Below, in pieces: positions 37,144 to 44,410 of a stretch of 64,000 bases of DNA. The notes under the pieces are model-generated. The model was not told where the DNA came from. It saw only the letters and a program-made list of their open reading frames with translations, and searched no databases. The position numbers and the translations under genes were made by a program. The DNA is from Pelomicrobium methylotrophicum (GTDB taxonomy: Bacteria; Pseudomonadota; Gammaproteobacteria; Burkholderiales; UBA6910), in NCBI RefSeq assembly GCF_008014345.1, contig NZ_VPFL01000016.1, positions 1 to 64,000 of the forward strand. Reading direction: 5' to 3'. Each line of letters begins with the position of its first letter. Position 1 is the first letter of the stretch.

Positions 37144-37589
37144 CCGGCCATATTTTCGGCAGCGCTCTCAGGCGAGGTTTCCTTGAGGAACTTCGCCTTG
37201 AGACGCCGCTTCTCCATAGGATCGGCGGTGGCTCGGATGGCGTCCTGGTGTTCCTTGCTGAGGAACATGAACAGGAGATCGTTCTCGATGCTGTCGTCGT
37301 CCTCGTGAGGGAGTGGAATGCCCTTGGTGATCCTCTCCCGAACACGCTCGATGAAGGCGGGATCTGCATTGAGGTAGGTGATGCCACCAACTTCGGTGCC
37401 GTAACGCTTGAATTCGAGCGTTTCGAGCATGTCCTCATGCTCGGCAAGGTATTCCCATGCCTTGTTGATCGCGTAGGCAACCGCCTTGTTCTGACTGACA
37501 CCGAGGAATTCCGCGATGTCTTTCAGGCGCTGGTGGGTGGTCTCGTGCTTCGAGACCTGCTCGGAAAAGCGGACGACGAGAGATTTCAT
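37131..37589 (-). CDS. Ribbon-helix-helix DNA-binding protein
   Basis: 152 residues. The N-terminal MKSLVVRFSEQVSKHETTHQ and FLGVSQNKAVAYAINKAWEY fit a CopG/Arc-type ribbon-helix-helix. The rest is helical and charged. Its start lies 17 bases from a perfect 9-bp inverted repeat (37606-37624), so autoregulation is likely. It may double as antitoxin of the convergent PemK-like protein, or control the ribonucleotide reductase operon beyond the palindrome. Confidence 0.68.
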   Translation of the reverse strand: MKSLVVRFSEQVSKHETTHQRLKDIAEFLGVSQNKAVAYAINKAWEYLAEHEDMLETLEFKRYGTEVGGITYLNADPAFIERVRERITKGIPLPHEDDDSIENDLLFMFLSKEHQDAIRATADPMEKRRLKAKFLKETSPESAAENMAGQSS

Positions 37590-37605
37590 ATTTACCTCCG
37601 TGAAG

Positions 37606-37624
37606 TAGTATCATAATGATACTA
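37606..37624. promoter_or_regulatory. Palindromic operator TAGTATCAT-A-ATGATACTA
   Basis: A perfect 9-bp inverted repeat with one central base between the divergent ribbon-helix-helix gene and the ribonucleotide reductase leader. Its size and symmetry fit a ribbon-helix-helix dimer-of-dimers site. Confidence 0.75.
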
Positions 37625-37645
37625 TTCTCATGGAGAATGTCAACA

Positions 37646-37684
37646 CCCCAGCCGGGGAGAGACACCCCGGTCGGGGCTCTCCTT
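37646..37684 (+). promoter_or_regulatory. Hairpin/pseudoknot leader element 9
   Basis: CCCC..GCCGGGG pairs with CCCCGGT..GGGG. GGGGAGAG (upper stem plus loop) pairs with CTCTCCTT at 37677-37684 (8 bp with two G-U). It stands 114 bases before the reductase gene, with a second long hairpin in between. Confidence 0.74.
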
Positions 37685-37706
37685 TGCGCTGGGTGTTCGT
37701 TCAACG

Positions 37707-37767
37707 CCCCTCGACAGGGCCTTCCATAGCGCCTGGTCGCGGGCGTTACGGCAGGCCCTGTCAGGGG
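37707..37767 (+). promoter_or_regulatory. Second long hairpin in the nrdJ leader
   Basis: CCCCT.GACAGGGCCT pairs with AGGCCCTGTC.AGGGG around an inner stem (AGCGCC/GGGCGTT). With element 9 it gives the reductase mRNA a two-part structured leader. No cobalamin riboswitch features were seen. Confidence 0.6.
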
Positions 37768-37797
37768 TTCCTGTCAACCAGCACGAAGGAGAAAACG

Positions 37798-38698
37798 ATG
37801 AAGATGGAAAACCTGAGACTTGGCGCCCAACCGGCGCTGCAAGAAATCTCTTACGAGCAACTTATGAAGAAGTACGGGCGGGGTGAATCCTCGCCAGAAG
37901 AAATCCTGGATCGCGTGGCGCGCGGGCTTGCCCGCAACGAATCGGACCAGGAGAAGTGGACCGTCATCTTCCGGGATGCGCTGGAGTACTGCATTCTGGG
38001 CGGCCGGATCAATGCCAGCGCCGGAGTGGACCATGTGCAGACCACGTGGATCAACTGCTTCGTGCAGCCCATCGCCGACTCGGTGTTCGAGCCTGTGGAC
38101 GGGATGCCGGGCATCATGGAGGCGGCGCGCCAAGCGGCGCAGACGATGCGCCTGGGCGGCGGGGTCGGATACGACTTCAGCCCCATCCGGCCGAAGGGAG
38201 CCTGGATCGCAAAGACCAAGTCCCTTGCGTCCGGACCGATCTCGTACATGGAGATTTTCAACTCCATGTGCTCGACGGTGATCTCCGCCGGCGCACGGCG
38301 CGGCGCCCAGATGGGCATCCTGCGCTGCGATCACCCAGACATCGAGGATTTCATCGTGTGCAAGCGCGTCGATGATCCGAACATGCCGTGGGATCGGCGT
38401 CCTTTCAGGAACTTCAACCTCTCGGTCGGGGTGACGGATGCGCTGATGGAGGCCGTCGAAGCCGATGGCGAGTTCGAGCTGGTCCATGTGGCCGAGCCAG
38501 GACCCGACATCAAGGCGCAGGGGGCTTATCAGCGCGAGGACGGGAAGTGGGTGTACCGCAAGATGCGCGCCCGCGACCTGTACGATAAAATCATCCGGGC
38601 GACCTATGAGCGCGCGGAGCCAGGGGTGGTGTTCCTGGATCGGATCAATCAGGACAACAACCTCCGGTACATCGAGACCATCGCAGCCACCAATCCGT
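37798..38698 (+). CDS. nrdJ: Class II (adenosylcobalamin-dependent) ribonucleotide reductase, exon 1
   Basis: The first 300 codons of the reductase that makes dNTPs. ASAGVDHVQTTWINCFVQP holds the first redox cysteine region. MRLGGGVGYDFSPIRPKG, ISAGARRGAQMGILRCDHPD and VFLDRINQDNN are typical of NrdJ. The exon ends ATNP plus T, the first base of the active-site cysteine codon. After 38698 the frame runs on only into intron sequence and stops at 38851-38853. AAGGAGAAAACG precedes the ATG at 37798. With exon 2 it forms 949 residues, a normal class II length. Confidence 0.93.
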
Positions 38699-38955
38699 AT
38701 GCATGCGGCCTGCCGGCGGAATCCGGCATGGAAAAACCCGCTCTGATCGACTCGGAAGCCCAGGCGTGGGCGACGAGGGGCAAGCAGGCAAATGCCGTGC
38801 AGCCCGAACGACTGAGCGAGCGGGCGTCCACCTTGGACGGTGCAACAGTCTGAACTCCCGTATGACGCGACAGGAGAAGCGGGAGAGGAAACCTGAAGCG
38901 GTTTCCCGCCAGCCCGACGGCTGGTCGGTAGGCGAAGGCCGAAAGTAACAGAATG
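38699..38955 (+). ncRNA. Group I self-splicing intron in nrdJ (257 nt, no ORF)
   Basis: Splice sites: exon 1 ends in U, and the intron ends in G at 38955. P1 pairs exon CCGU (38695-38698) with guide GCGG (38705-38708), giving the obligatory U-G at the 5' site. P2 is TGCCGG/CCGGCA. P3 is CCCGCTC (38737-38743)/GAGCGGG (38818-38824). P4/P5 are CTCG/CGAG and GCCC/GGGC. P7 is GACTG (38810-38814)/CAGTC (38846-38850). P8 is GTCC/GGAC. P9-like hairpins follow. Joining exons gives TGT GGG GAG, i.e. N-P-C-G-E. Group I is inferred from this fold; splicing is not proven. Confidence 0.9.
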
Positions 38956-40904
38956 GTGGGGAGCAGCCTCTGCCTCCCTATGGTTGCTGCGATCTGGGGC
39001 ACGTGAATCTGACCAAGCTCGTGCGTGAGCCTTTCACGCCGAAGGCCTGGTTCGATTTCGACAAGCTCGAAGAAGTGGTTCCGGTACTCGTCCGCATGCT
39101 GGACAACGTGCTCGATCTCACGCCTTGGCCGCTGCCGGAGCAGAAGCGCGAGGCGCAAGCCAAGCGCCGCATCGGTATCGGCATCACCGGTCTCGGTGAC
39201 GCGCTCATCATGCTGGGCCTGAAATACAGCTCGGCGGAGGGGCGTGAGTTCGCGAGGCAAGTCATGGAGCGGATACGCGACGTGGCTTACCTGGCGTCGG
39301 TGGAGCTGGCGAAAGAACGCGGGGCATTCTCCCTGTTCGACGCCGAGAAGTACCTGGAGGAGGGCACGTTTGCGAGCCGCCTGCCTGCGGACATCATGCA
39401 GGAGATATGGAAGCACGGCATCCGCAACAGCCACCTTCTGAGCTTGGCTCCAACCGGCACGGGGTCGCTGACCTTCGGCAACAACTGCTCAAGCGGTTGC
39501 GAGCCGGTCTTCGATTTCGTTCAGAAACGTTTCATCCTGCAACCGGATGGAACGCGCCAGGAGGTGGAGCTGGTGGACTATGCCTACCTCGTCTATCGCG
39601 AGATGGGCGGGGACACCGGCAACCTGCCGGAATACTTCGAGTCGGTGGCGACCCTGAAAGCGGATGACCATATCCGGATGCTGGAGGTCCTGGCGCCGTA
39701 TGTCGATGCGGCGATCTCGAAGACGGTCAACGTGCCCGTTGACTACCCATTCGAGGACTTCAAGGACCTCTATCTCCGGGCGTGGAAAGCCGGTCTGAAG
39801 GGGCTGACCACCTATCGCCCCAACGATGAGATCGGCGCCGTGCTGATTTCGTCGTCGGATGCCAGGAAACAGGCGGAAGACCTGGACGAGTCTGATCCTG
39901 ATCGGCGTCTCAAGCTCGTAGCAGTGCCGGAAACGGTGCTCAAGAGCATGCGCTGGCTGGATCGCCCGCACATGGTGGACGGCAACCCGTCCCACACCTA
40001 CATGGTGGAGTCGCCGGAGGGCGATTTCGCCGTGCAGATCGGACACTTCGTCAATGGCGACGTGCACCCGTTCGAGGTATGGGTCAATGGTTCCGAATGC
40101 CCCCGCGGGCTTGGAGCCATCGCGAAGACGCTTTCGGCTGACATGCGGTCTTATGATCGCGGCTGGCTGAAGCTCAAGCTCGAAGCCTTGCAGAAATGCA
40201 GGGGCGAGCCCTTCGAAATGCCCATGCCCCCAGACGGGGAAACCCAAACCATGCCTGGCGCGGTTGCCGCGTTGACGTGGTTGGTGACCTACCACTGTGC
40301 CAAGATTGGCTGGTTCGACGAAGAGGGTGACGGCACTCTCACGTCGGCCATGATGTTCCGCAAGGAACCCAAGACGGGCACGGGGGGCACGCTGTCCTGG
40401 ACGGTGGATGTCAAGAACCCGGCAACGGGGGATGACTTCGTGCTGTTCGTCAAGGAACTGGAGATGCCTGATGGCACCCGCCGGCCTTACTCGGTCTGGC
40501 TTGCTGGAGAGTATCCCAAGACCTTGGACGGCCTATGCAAGCTGCTGTCCATCGACATGCGTATCGTCGATCCGGCGTGGATCGGGATGAAGCTGCGGAA
40601 ACTGCTGAGCTACAAGGAACCGCAAGGTGATTTTCTCGCCAGGGTTCCGGGCAGCGAGAAGCAGCAGAACTTCCCGTCCACAGTCGCGTACATCGCGCGA
40701 CTGCTGCTGCACAGGTATGCGCAACTCGGCATCCTCGAAGAGGAAGGTCGGGTGAGCGGAAGCGTGGAACCGGCATTCGCCGGCGAAGCGCCGAAGTACG
40801 GTGTGGCAGGCCGCGAGTGCCCTGAGTGCGGCGTCAAGGCCGTGATCAAGTACAACGGCTGCGACAAATGCACGAACTGCGGGTACACCGGCTCGTGCGG
40901 GTAA
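38956..40904 (+). CDS. nrdJ: Class II ribonucleotide reductase, exon 2
   Basis: Continues in frame from GT GGG GAG CAG as C-GEQPLPPYGCCDLGHVNLT, the loop bearing the thiyl-radical cysteine and catalytic glutamate. FGNNCSSGCEPVF and the following barrel residues complete the catalytic domain. Two TSCPD-like C-terminal segments follow (about exon residues 330-600). A four-cysteine zinc ribbon (CPECG and CDKCTNCG) ends the protein, as in NrdJ. An in-frame TAA at 38946 shows this part cannot be translated from inside the intron. Copy E of the multi-stem RNA starts nine bases after the stop. Confidence 0.93.
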
Positions 40905-40912
40905 TCCGTGTT

Positions 40913-41067
40913 CCCCCTGCGCCGCGAGGCGCGGGGGATTTTCAAAGGGGCGCGAGGCGTTCCTTCGAAAATCCTCTGCATTCCGTAATGGATGCGGGAT
41001 TGGCGGTAGCTGGCCGCTCAAAACAATCAGCATCAAGGAGGCGTTCGGGCGACCGGACGCCATTCAT
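40913..41067 (+). ncRNA. Multi-stem RNA, copy E
   Basis: P0 CCCC..GCGCC-GCGA-GGCGC.GGGG (40913-40937). P1 GATTTTC/GAAAATC enclosing GGGGCG/GCGTTCC. P2 GCATTCC-GTAAT-GGATGC. P3 GCGG-TAGCTGG-CCGC (41003-41017). Linker CAGCATC. P4 GGCGT..CGG-GCGA-CCG.ACGCC (41040-41061), then CATTCATC. Leader element 10 follows directly. Confidence 0.78.
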
Positions 41068-41070
41068 CAA

Positions 41071-41115
41071 CCCCCGCCGGGGACGCATGTTCCCGGTGAG
41101 GGGATGCATGCGCCC
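41071..41115 (+). promoter_or_regulatory. Hairpin/pseudoknot leader element 10
   Basis: CCCC.GCCGGG pairs with CCCGGT..GGGG. The loop CGCATG pairs perfectly with CATGCG at about 41107-41112. It lies 29 bases before a GTG-started 62-codon gene. Confidence 0.72.
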
Positions 41116-41143
41116 AGGCGATTCATCGAAAGGAGAGAGTCAA

Positions 41144-41332
41144 GTGGGCGTGCTATTCGATATGGCGGCGTTCTTCCGTTGGTTGAAGGAAGCCAGCGGA
41201 AGCGAGCTTGCGGAGCGTCACGAAATCTTGATCGCCTTCATCCAGAAGGCCAGAACCGAGAACGCGAGGGAAGAAGCGCAGTACCTTCTTCGCAAGATCG
41301 AGGAAGAAATGCTGGCTAGGATGATGAAATGA
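41144..41332 (+). CDS. Small helical protein, paralogue pair member 1
   Basis: 62 residues from a GTG behind AAAGGAGAGAG. WLKEASGSELAERHEILIAF and LLRKIEEEMLARMMK align with the 65-residue protein at 41729 (WLENASDDEIKAQREYILAR and LRLIDEELLARLELKKLG). It overlaps the convergent 105-residue gene by 17 bases. Function unknown. Confidence 0.65.
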   Translation: MGVLFDMAAFFRWLKEASGSELAERHEILIAFIQKARTENAREEAQYLLRKIEEEMLARMMK

Positions 41333-41633
41333 GGCTCAACCCAAGCTCGTTGCGCCTTTGCATCACCGAAATCAGGTTACGGGCTTCATCATGACGCCCA
41401 TCGATGATGGCGAGTAGCGTATCCCTCTCAAGCGGGTCTTTGGCTCGTTTGCGGATACGCTCTCCAATCAATCCCTCGATCTCTGAATAGGAGAGTTTGA
41501 ACAGCTCGCACAGCCGTTCAAACTCGTCGTGCTCGAAAAGCCACGGCTGGTTGAACAGGAGACGCCTCTTGCGCTCAAGTTCGGCCTTGCCGCCATCGAC
41601 GACCGTGAAAGCTTGTTTGCGTGACTTGTTCAT
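41316..41633 (-). CDS. Hypothetical protein, convergent partner 1
   Basis: 105 residues beginning MNKSRKQAFTVVDGGKAELE. The first 30 residues match the start of the minus-strand protein at 41859-42068 (MSKSHRQTFTVINGGRIEIE), so they are paralogues. The C-terminal half is helical (RDTLLAIIDGRHDEARNLISVMQRR). No family recognised. The start lies near a TATAGT-like element at about 41638-41645. Confidence 0.65.
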   Translation of the reverse strand: MNKSRKQAFTVVDGGKAELERKRRLLFNQPWLFEHDEFERLCELFKLSYSEIEGLIGERIRKRAKDPLERDTLLAIIDGRHDEARNLISVMQRRNELGLSLISSS

Positions 41634-41660
41634 GCAGATAGTTTAGCACGGTTTCTTCAA

Positions 41661-41705
41661 CCCCTCTCGGGGCACCTTCCACCCCGAGAGGGGTGGGGTG
41701 CCTCC
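41661..41705 (+). promoter_or_regulatory. Hairpin/pseudoknot leader element 11
   Basis: CCCCTCTCGGGG pairs with CCCCGAGAGGGG (12 bp). GGCACC on the loop side pairs with GGTGCC downstream. It lies 24 bases before the 65-codon gene. Confidence 0.8.
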
Positions 41706-41728
41706 GGCAACGTAACTAGGAGGCAAAT

Positions 41729-41926
41729 ATGGACAAAGAAACGATAAAGAGATTCATCGTCTGGCTCGAAAACGCCAGCGATGATGAGATCAAGGCTCAG
41801 CGCGAATACATTCTTGCGCGGCAGGCATTGATCTCGACGAGAGAGGGCAAAGCTGATGTCAAGCTGGCTCTTCGTCTGATCGATGAAGAGTTGCTTGCGA
41901 GACTGGAGTTAAAGAAGCTCGGCTGA
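41729..41926 (+). CDS. Small helical protein, paralogue pair member 2
   Basis: 65 residues behind TAGGAGGCAAAT, similar along its length to the 62-residue protein at 41144. It overlaps the convergent minus-strand gene by 68 bases, a much longer overlap than in pair 1. Function unknown. Confidence 0.65.
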   Translation: MDKETIKRFIVWLENASDDEIKAQREYILARQALISTREGKADVKLALRLIDEELLARLELKKLG

Positions 41927-42068
41927 GCCGCGGCTTCAATAACTCCGCAAGGACATCGCCCTCACGCCGGTCGGCATGCGGATTGAACAAATGGCGTACC
42001 AGCGCCCGCTCAATCTCGATGCGGCCGCCATTGATAACCGTGAACGTCTGCCTGTGTGATTTGCTCAT
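41859..42068 (-). CDS. Hypothetical protein, convergent partner 2
   Basis: 69 residues. The N-terminus is paralogous to the 105-residue protein at 41316-41633; the C-terminal half is replaced by sequence read through the opposite gene, so this copy may be truncated. The same short distance to a TATAG-like promoter element is kept. Confidence 0.5.
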   Translation of the reverse strand: MSKSHRQTFTVINGGRIEIERALVRHLFNPHADRREGDVLAELLKPRLSRASLTPVSQATLHRSDEEPA

Positions 42069-42097
42069 GCGGTCAGTATAGCACGGTTCTGTTCCAA

Positions 42098-42140
42098 CCC
42101 CCTGCGGGGCACCCTCTGCCCCGCAGGGGCATGGTGCCCC
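42098..42140 (+). promoter_or_regulatory. Hairpin/pseudoknot leader element 12
   Basis: CCCCTGCGGGGCA pairs with TGCCCCGCAGGGG (13 bp). GGGGCACC pairs perfectly with GGTGCCCC just behind (8 bp). The two pairings exclude each other in part. It lies 29 bases before ardC. This is the clearest copy. Confidence 0.82.
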
Positions 42141-42168
42141 TTCTTTGTCACGTCATAAAGGAGGCACC

Positions 42169-43008
42169 ATGAGCAACACCGTCACTCGCCCCGACTGGGG
42201 CAAACTTTTCAGCTCAATCCTCGCCGAGCCTGGGCGGTTGGGCGAGTATTACAGTCTGTTCCATAGCTACAGCCTGGGCAACCAGGCACTGGCTATGTTT
42301 CAGATGACACTGCGCGGCATCCCTATTGGCCCCATCTCAAGCTTCAACGGCTGGAAGAAGCTGGGGCGCCGGGTCAGGAAGGGCGAGAAAGCCATCGCGC
42401 TCTGGATGCCAGTCGTCAAGAAGGAGGTTGTCCAGAAGGACGACGGGACGGAAGAGGAAAGGACCAGACGGTTCTTCATCATGAAGAACCACTGGTTCGC
42501 CCTCGCACAGACCGAACCGATCGATCCCGAAAATCCAGGGACGGTACCGACGCCGGAAACCCCGGAGTGGGACCGCGCGACGGCGCTGGCAAACCTCGGC
42601 ATCACCGAGGTGCCGTTCGAGCATACGGACGGCAATTGCCAGGGCTTTGCCCGCCCGGACAAGCTGGAGATCGCTATCAACCCGCTGGCAGCGATGCCGT
42701 GGAAAACCACTTTCCACGAAATCGCCCACTGCCTGCTGCACAGCAAGCGGGCGGAGGCGGCCTTCGTGGACGGCGGCGTCATCGACGCCTCCATCGAGGA
42801 GGCCGAAGCTGAGGCCGTGGCGTTCCTCTGCTGCGCCACACTGGGCTTGCCCGGGCTTGAAGAGGCCCGAGGCTACGTCCAGTCTTGGCTTGGATCTTCG
42901 GCGAAAGCCGAGGAGTTCGCCAAGAAGAGCGCGTCTCGGGTATTCGCTGCGGCGGACAAGATCCTCAAAGCCGGGGCTGCCTCGAAAGAGGAGGCTGGCG
43001 ATGAGTGA
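42169..43008 (+). CDS. ardC: ArdC-like antirestriction protein
   Basis: 279 residues. The N-terminal ssDNA-binding DUF1738-type domain (GNQALAMFQMTLRGIPIGPI and FNGWKKLGRRVRKGEKAIAL) is followed by a zincin-like metalloprotease domain with HEIAHCLLH (HExxH) and a downstream EAEAEAVAFL glutamate helix. ArdC protects incoming plasmid DNA from host restriction. AAAGGAGGCACC precedes the ATG at 42169. Confidence 0.9.
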   Translation: MSNTVTRPDWGKLFSSILAEPGRLGEYYSLFHSYSLGNQALAMFQMTLRGIPIGPISSFNGWKKLGRRVRKGEKAIALWMPVVKKEVVQKDDGTEEERTRRFFIMKNHWFALAQTEPIDPENPGTVPTPETPEWDRATALANLGITEVPFEHTDGNCQGFARPDKLEIAINPLAAMPWKTTFHEIAHCLLHSKRAEAAFVDGGVIDASIEEAEAEAVAFLCCATLGLPGLEEARGYVQSWLGSSAKAEEFAKKSASRVFAAADKILKAGAASKEEAGDE

Positions 43009-43183
43009 GCGCGCCTTCGTGCTTGTTGAGGTGAAGGGTGGCATCGCAGAGGTCACCCGCTTCAGCGGCGATGTCGAAGTCGTCGTCATCGACTGGGACA
43101 ACATCGAGGCGGGAGACCGCATCGATGAGGAGATTCTGCGCCACCCGGTCTTCGGGCCGTGGATCGACGCGGATCGTTCCTGA
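43001..43183 (+). CDS. Small hypothetical protein behind ardC
   Basis: 60 residues, start overlapping the last codons of ardC. MSERAFVLVEVKGGIAEVTR and VEVVVIDWDNIEAGD form beta-strand-like stretches. Small proteins of this pattern often follow antirestriction genes; role unknown. Confidence 0.62.
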   Translation: MSERAFVLVEVKGGIAEVTRFSGDVEVVVIDWDNIEAGDRIDEEILRHPVFGPWIDADRS

Positions 43184-43223
43184 AACTACCCCAGCGGCAA
43201 GGTCACCTGATCAGGCCGCTGTA

Positions 43224-43265
43224 ACCCCAACCGGGGCCACTATCCCGGTTGGGATGGTGGCCCTT
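43224..43265 (+). promoter_or_regulatory. Hairpin/pseudoknot leader element 13
   Basis: CCCAACCGGG pairs with CCCGGTTGGG. GGGCCAC pairs perfectly with GTGGCCC behind it. It lies 21 bases before the next gene and is the last copy, directly before the restriction island. Confidence 0.78.
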
Positions 43266-43285
43266 CTTGAAGAAGGAGGACGAAA

Positions 43286-43555
43286 ATGGCATACATTGCC
43301 ACCGTCAAGATCGTCGTGGACGAAGCCAATGAGGCTATGGTCTACGACGGCATCAACGAGATTCTACGGGAGGCCCAATACGGCGGGCCGAATGGAGAAT
43401 TTCGAGGCTGGATCGCAGATTGGGCGTTCTGGTCCGTAGAGCCTGCCAGCGAAGAAGTCGAAAAGTCGCTGGCAAGCGGAAACTACGAGGAAGGCGAAGC
43501 CTTCCCTGATTGCCCTGCACGGAGCACGGCTGAGCCTTCCTCCGGGTGCTCCTGA
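43286..43555 (+). CDS. Small hypothetical protein (89 residues)
   Basis: MAYIATVKIVVDEANEAMVY, then INEILREAQYGG and WIADWAFWSVEPAS: an alpha/beta pattern with conserved-looking tryptophans. The C-terminal 20 residues look random, so the end may be altered. AAGGAGGACG precedes the ATG. Multi-stem RNA copy F follows. Confidence 0.58.
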   Translation: MAYIATVKIVVDEANEAMVYDGINEILREAQYGGPNGEFRGWIADWAFWSVEPASEEVEKSLASGNYEEGEAFPDCPARSTAEPSSGCS

Positions 43556-43588
43556 AGAAGGTAAAGGCCGACACCAAGCAAACCATCC

Positions 43589-43690
43589 CCCCGCGTTTCG
43601 GCGCGGGGTTTTCAAAGCCGATTCGCCGAGTCGGTTCCGAAAAACCAGAATCTTCCTGTTGGGTATCCACAAAATTTGTGGATAACCGGG
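43589..43690 (+). ncRNA. Multi-stem RNA, copy F (truncated)
   Basis: P0 (CCCCGCG/CGCGGGG) with TTTT and P1 (GTTTTC/GAAAAAC enclosing AGCCGATT/AGTCGGTT) are intact, and CCAGAATCTTCCTG follows as in copies C and D. The UAGCUGG hairpin and P4 are missing. The break is close to the restriction island. Confidence 0.6.
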
Positions 43691-43774
43691 CTGTCGTTGG
43701 GCCTCTCTGCCAGAGATTTACGGTCTTTTTCTGGCTTGATCAAAGATTGTGCAACCCGCGCGAAGCTCAAGGCG

Positions 43775-43823
43775 GCAATCGCATTCATGATAACTGTTAT
43801 TATCATGAACGCGATTTTTTTCG
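43775..43823. terminator. Long inverted repeat at the edge of the restriction island
   Basis: AATCGC.TTCATGATAA and its complement TTATCATGAA.GCGATT are separated by only a few bases, and a T-run follows. It can act as a strong, possibly two-way, terminator between the element genes and the convergent vsr gene. Confidence 0.65.
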
Positions 43824-43934
43824 TGCAACTCGGCCCGCCCAAAATACGGATGGCAAACCCCATAGATAACAATTGCTTGCGGCCACGTTTTCTGCTATAT
43901 CGGCGACAAACGACAGGAAGGAGAAGAGGCGGTC

Positions 43935-43995
43935 GTGCTCGAACTGAAGAAGCACGGGAAGGGATTCTTCGCCTCAGAGGTTCATCATCGGCCAC
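43935..43995 (+). pseudogene. Possible 5' fragment of an element gene cut off by the restriction island
   Basis: GACAGGAAGGAGAAG is a strong ribosome-binding region, and a GTG 10 bases on opens MLELKKHGKGFFASEVHH before running into vsr 3' sequence in antisense. This looks like a gene start left behind at the island boundary. Too short to identify. Confidence 0.3.
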
Positions 43996-44410
43996 CCCGA
44001 GATTCAACGGACTGTCGTATGCGGGCGGCTAAAGTTTCCAGCGCTTCTCTATTGCGCGTCTCACACTCCCAGATCACCAAGACTCTCCAGCCGGCGGACT
44101 CTAGCTCTGTGCGATGGCGTGCATCGCGAGCAATGTTCCCCTCTAGCTTGCGTGTCCAGTAATCGGTCCGGGACTGAGGGCGAGCGGCTGCGGGGCAATT
44201 GGGGTGTTGATGCCAAAAGCAACCGTGCACGAATACCACGGTCTTTCGGCTAGGGAACACCAGATCGGGAACGCCAGGCAGGCGGCGATCATGTAAGCGG
44301 TATCGAAGACCAGACGCATGCAAAAACCGCCGAACTGCCATTTCCGGAGCAGTGTCGCGGGAATGCACGGCCCGCATGGTTCGGCTTCGCTGCTCCGGCG
44401 TTTCCTTCAT
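43985..44410 (-). CDS. vsr: Very-short-patch repair endonuclease Vsr
   Basis: 141 residues. RSRTMRAVHSRDTAPEMAVR, GVPDLVFPSRKTVVFVHGCFWH (catalytic Asp and His region) and HPNCPAAARPQSRTDYW are diagnostic. Vsr nicks T:G mismatches made by deamination of 5-methylcytosine, so it fits the cytosine methyltransferase of the same island. It overlaps the endonuclease gene by four bases. Confidence 0.94.
   Translation of the reverse strand: MKETPEQRSRTMRAVHSRDTAPEMAVRRFLHASGLRYRLHDRRLPGVPDLVFPSRKTVVFVHGCFWHQHPNCPAAARPQSRTDYWTRKLEGNIARDARHRTELESAGWRVLVIWECETRNREALETLAARIRQSVESRGGR

Noticed and set aside
37640-37797. Cobalamin riboswitch in front of the B12-dependent reductase
   Set aside because: Looked for because it would make sense, but no B12-box-like sequence is present; the leader consists of element 9 and a second hairpin.
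38641-39010. Frameshift or sequencing error, or an intein, as cause of the split reductase gene
   Set aside because: The insert has in-frame stops and cannot be an intein, and joining the ends requires removing exactly 257 nt. The group I pairings and the restored NPCGE motif explain it better than an error. A group II intron is unlikely: no domain V and wrong ends.
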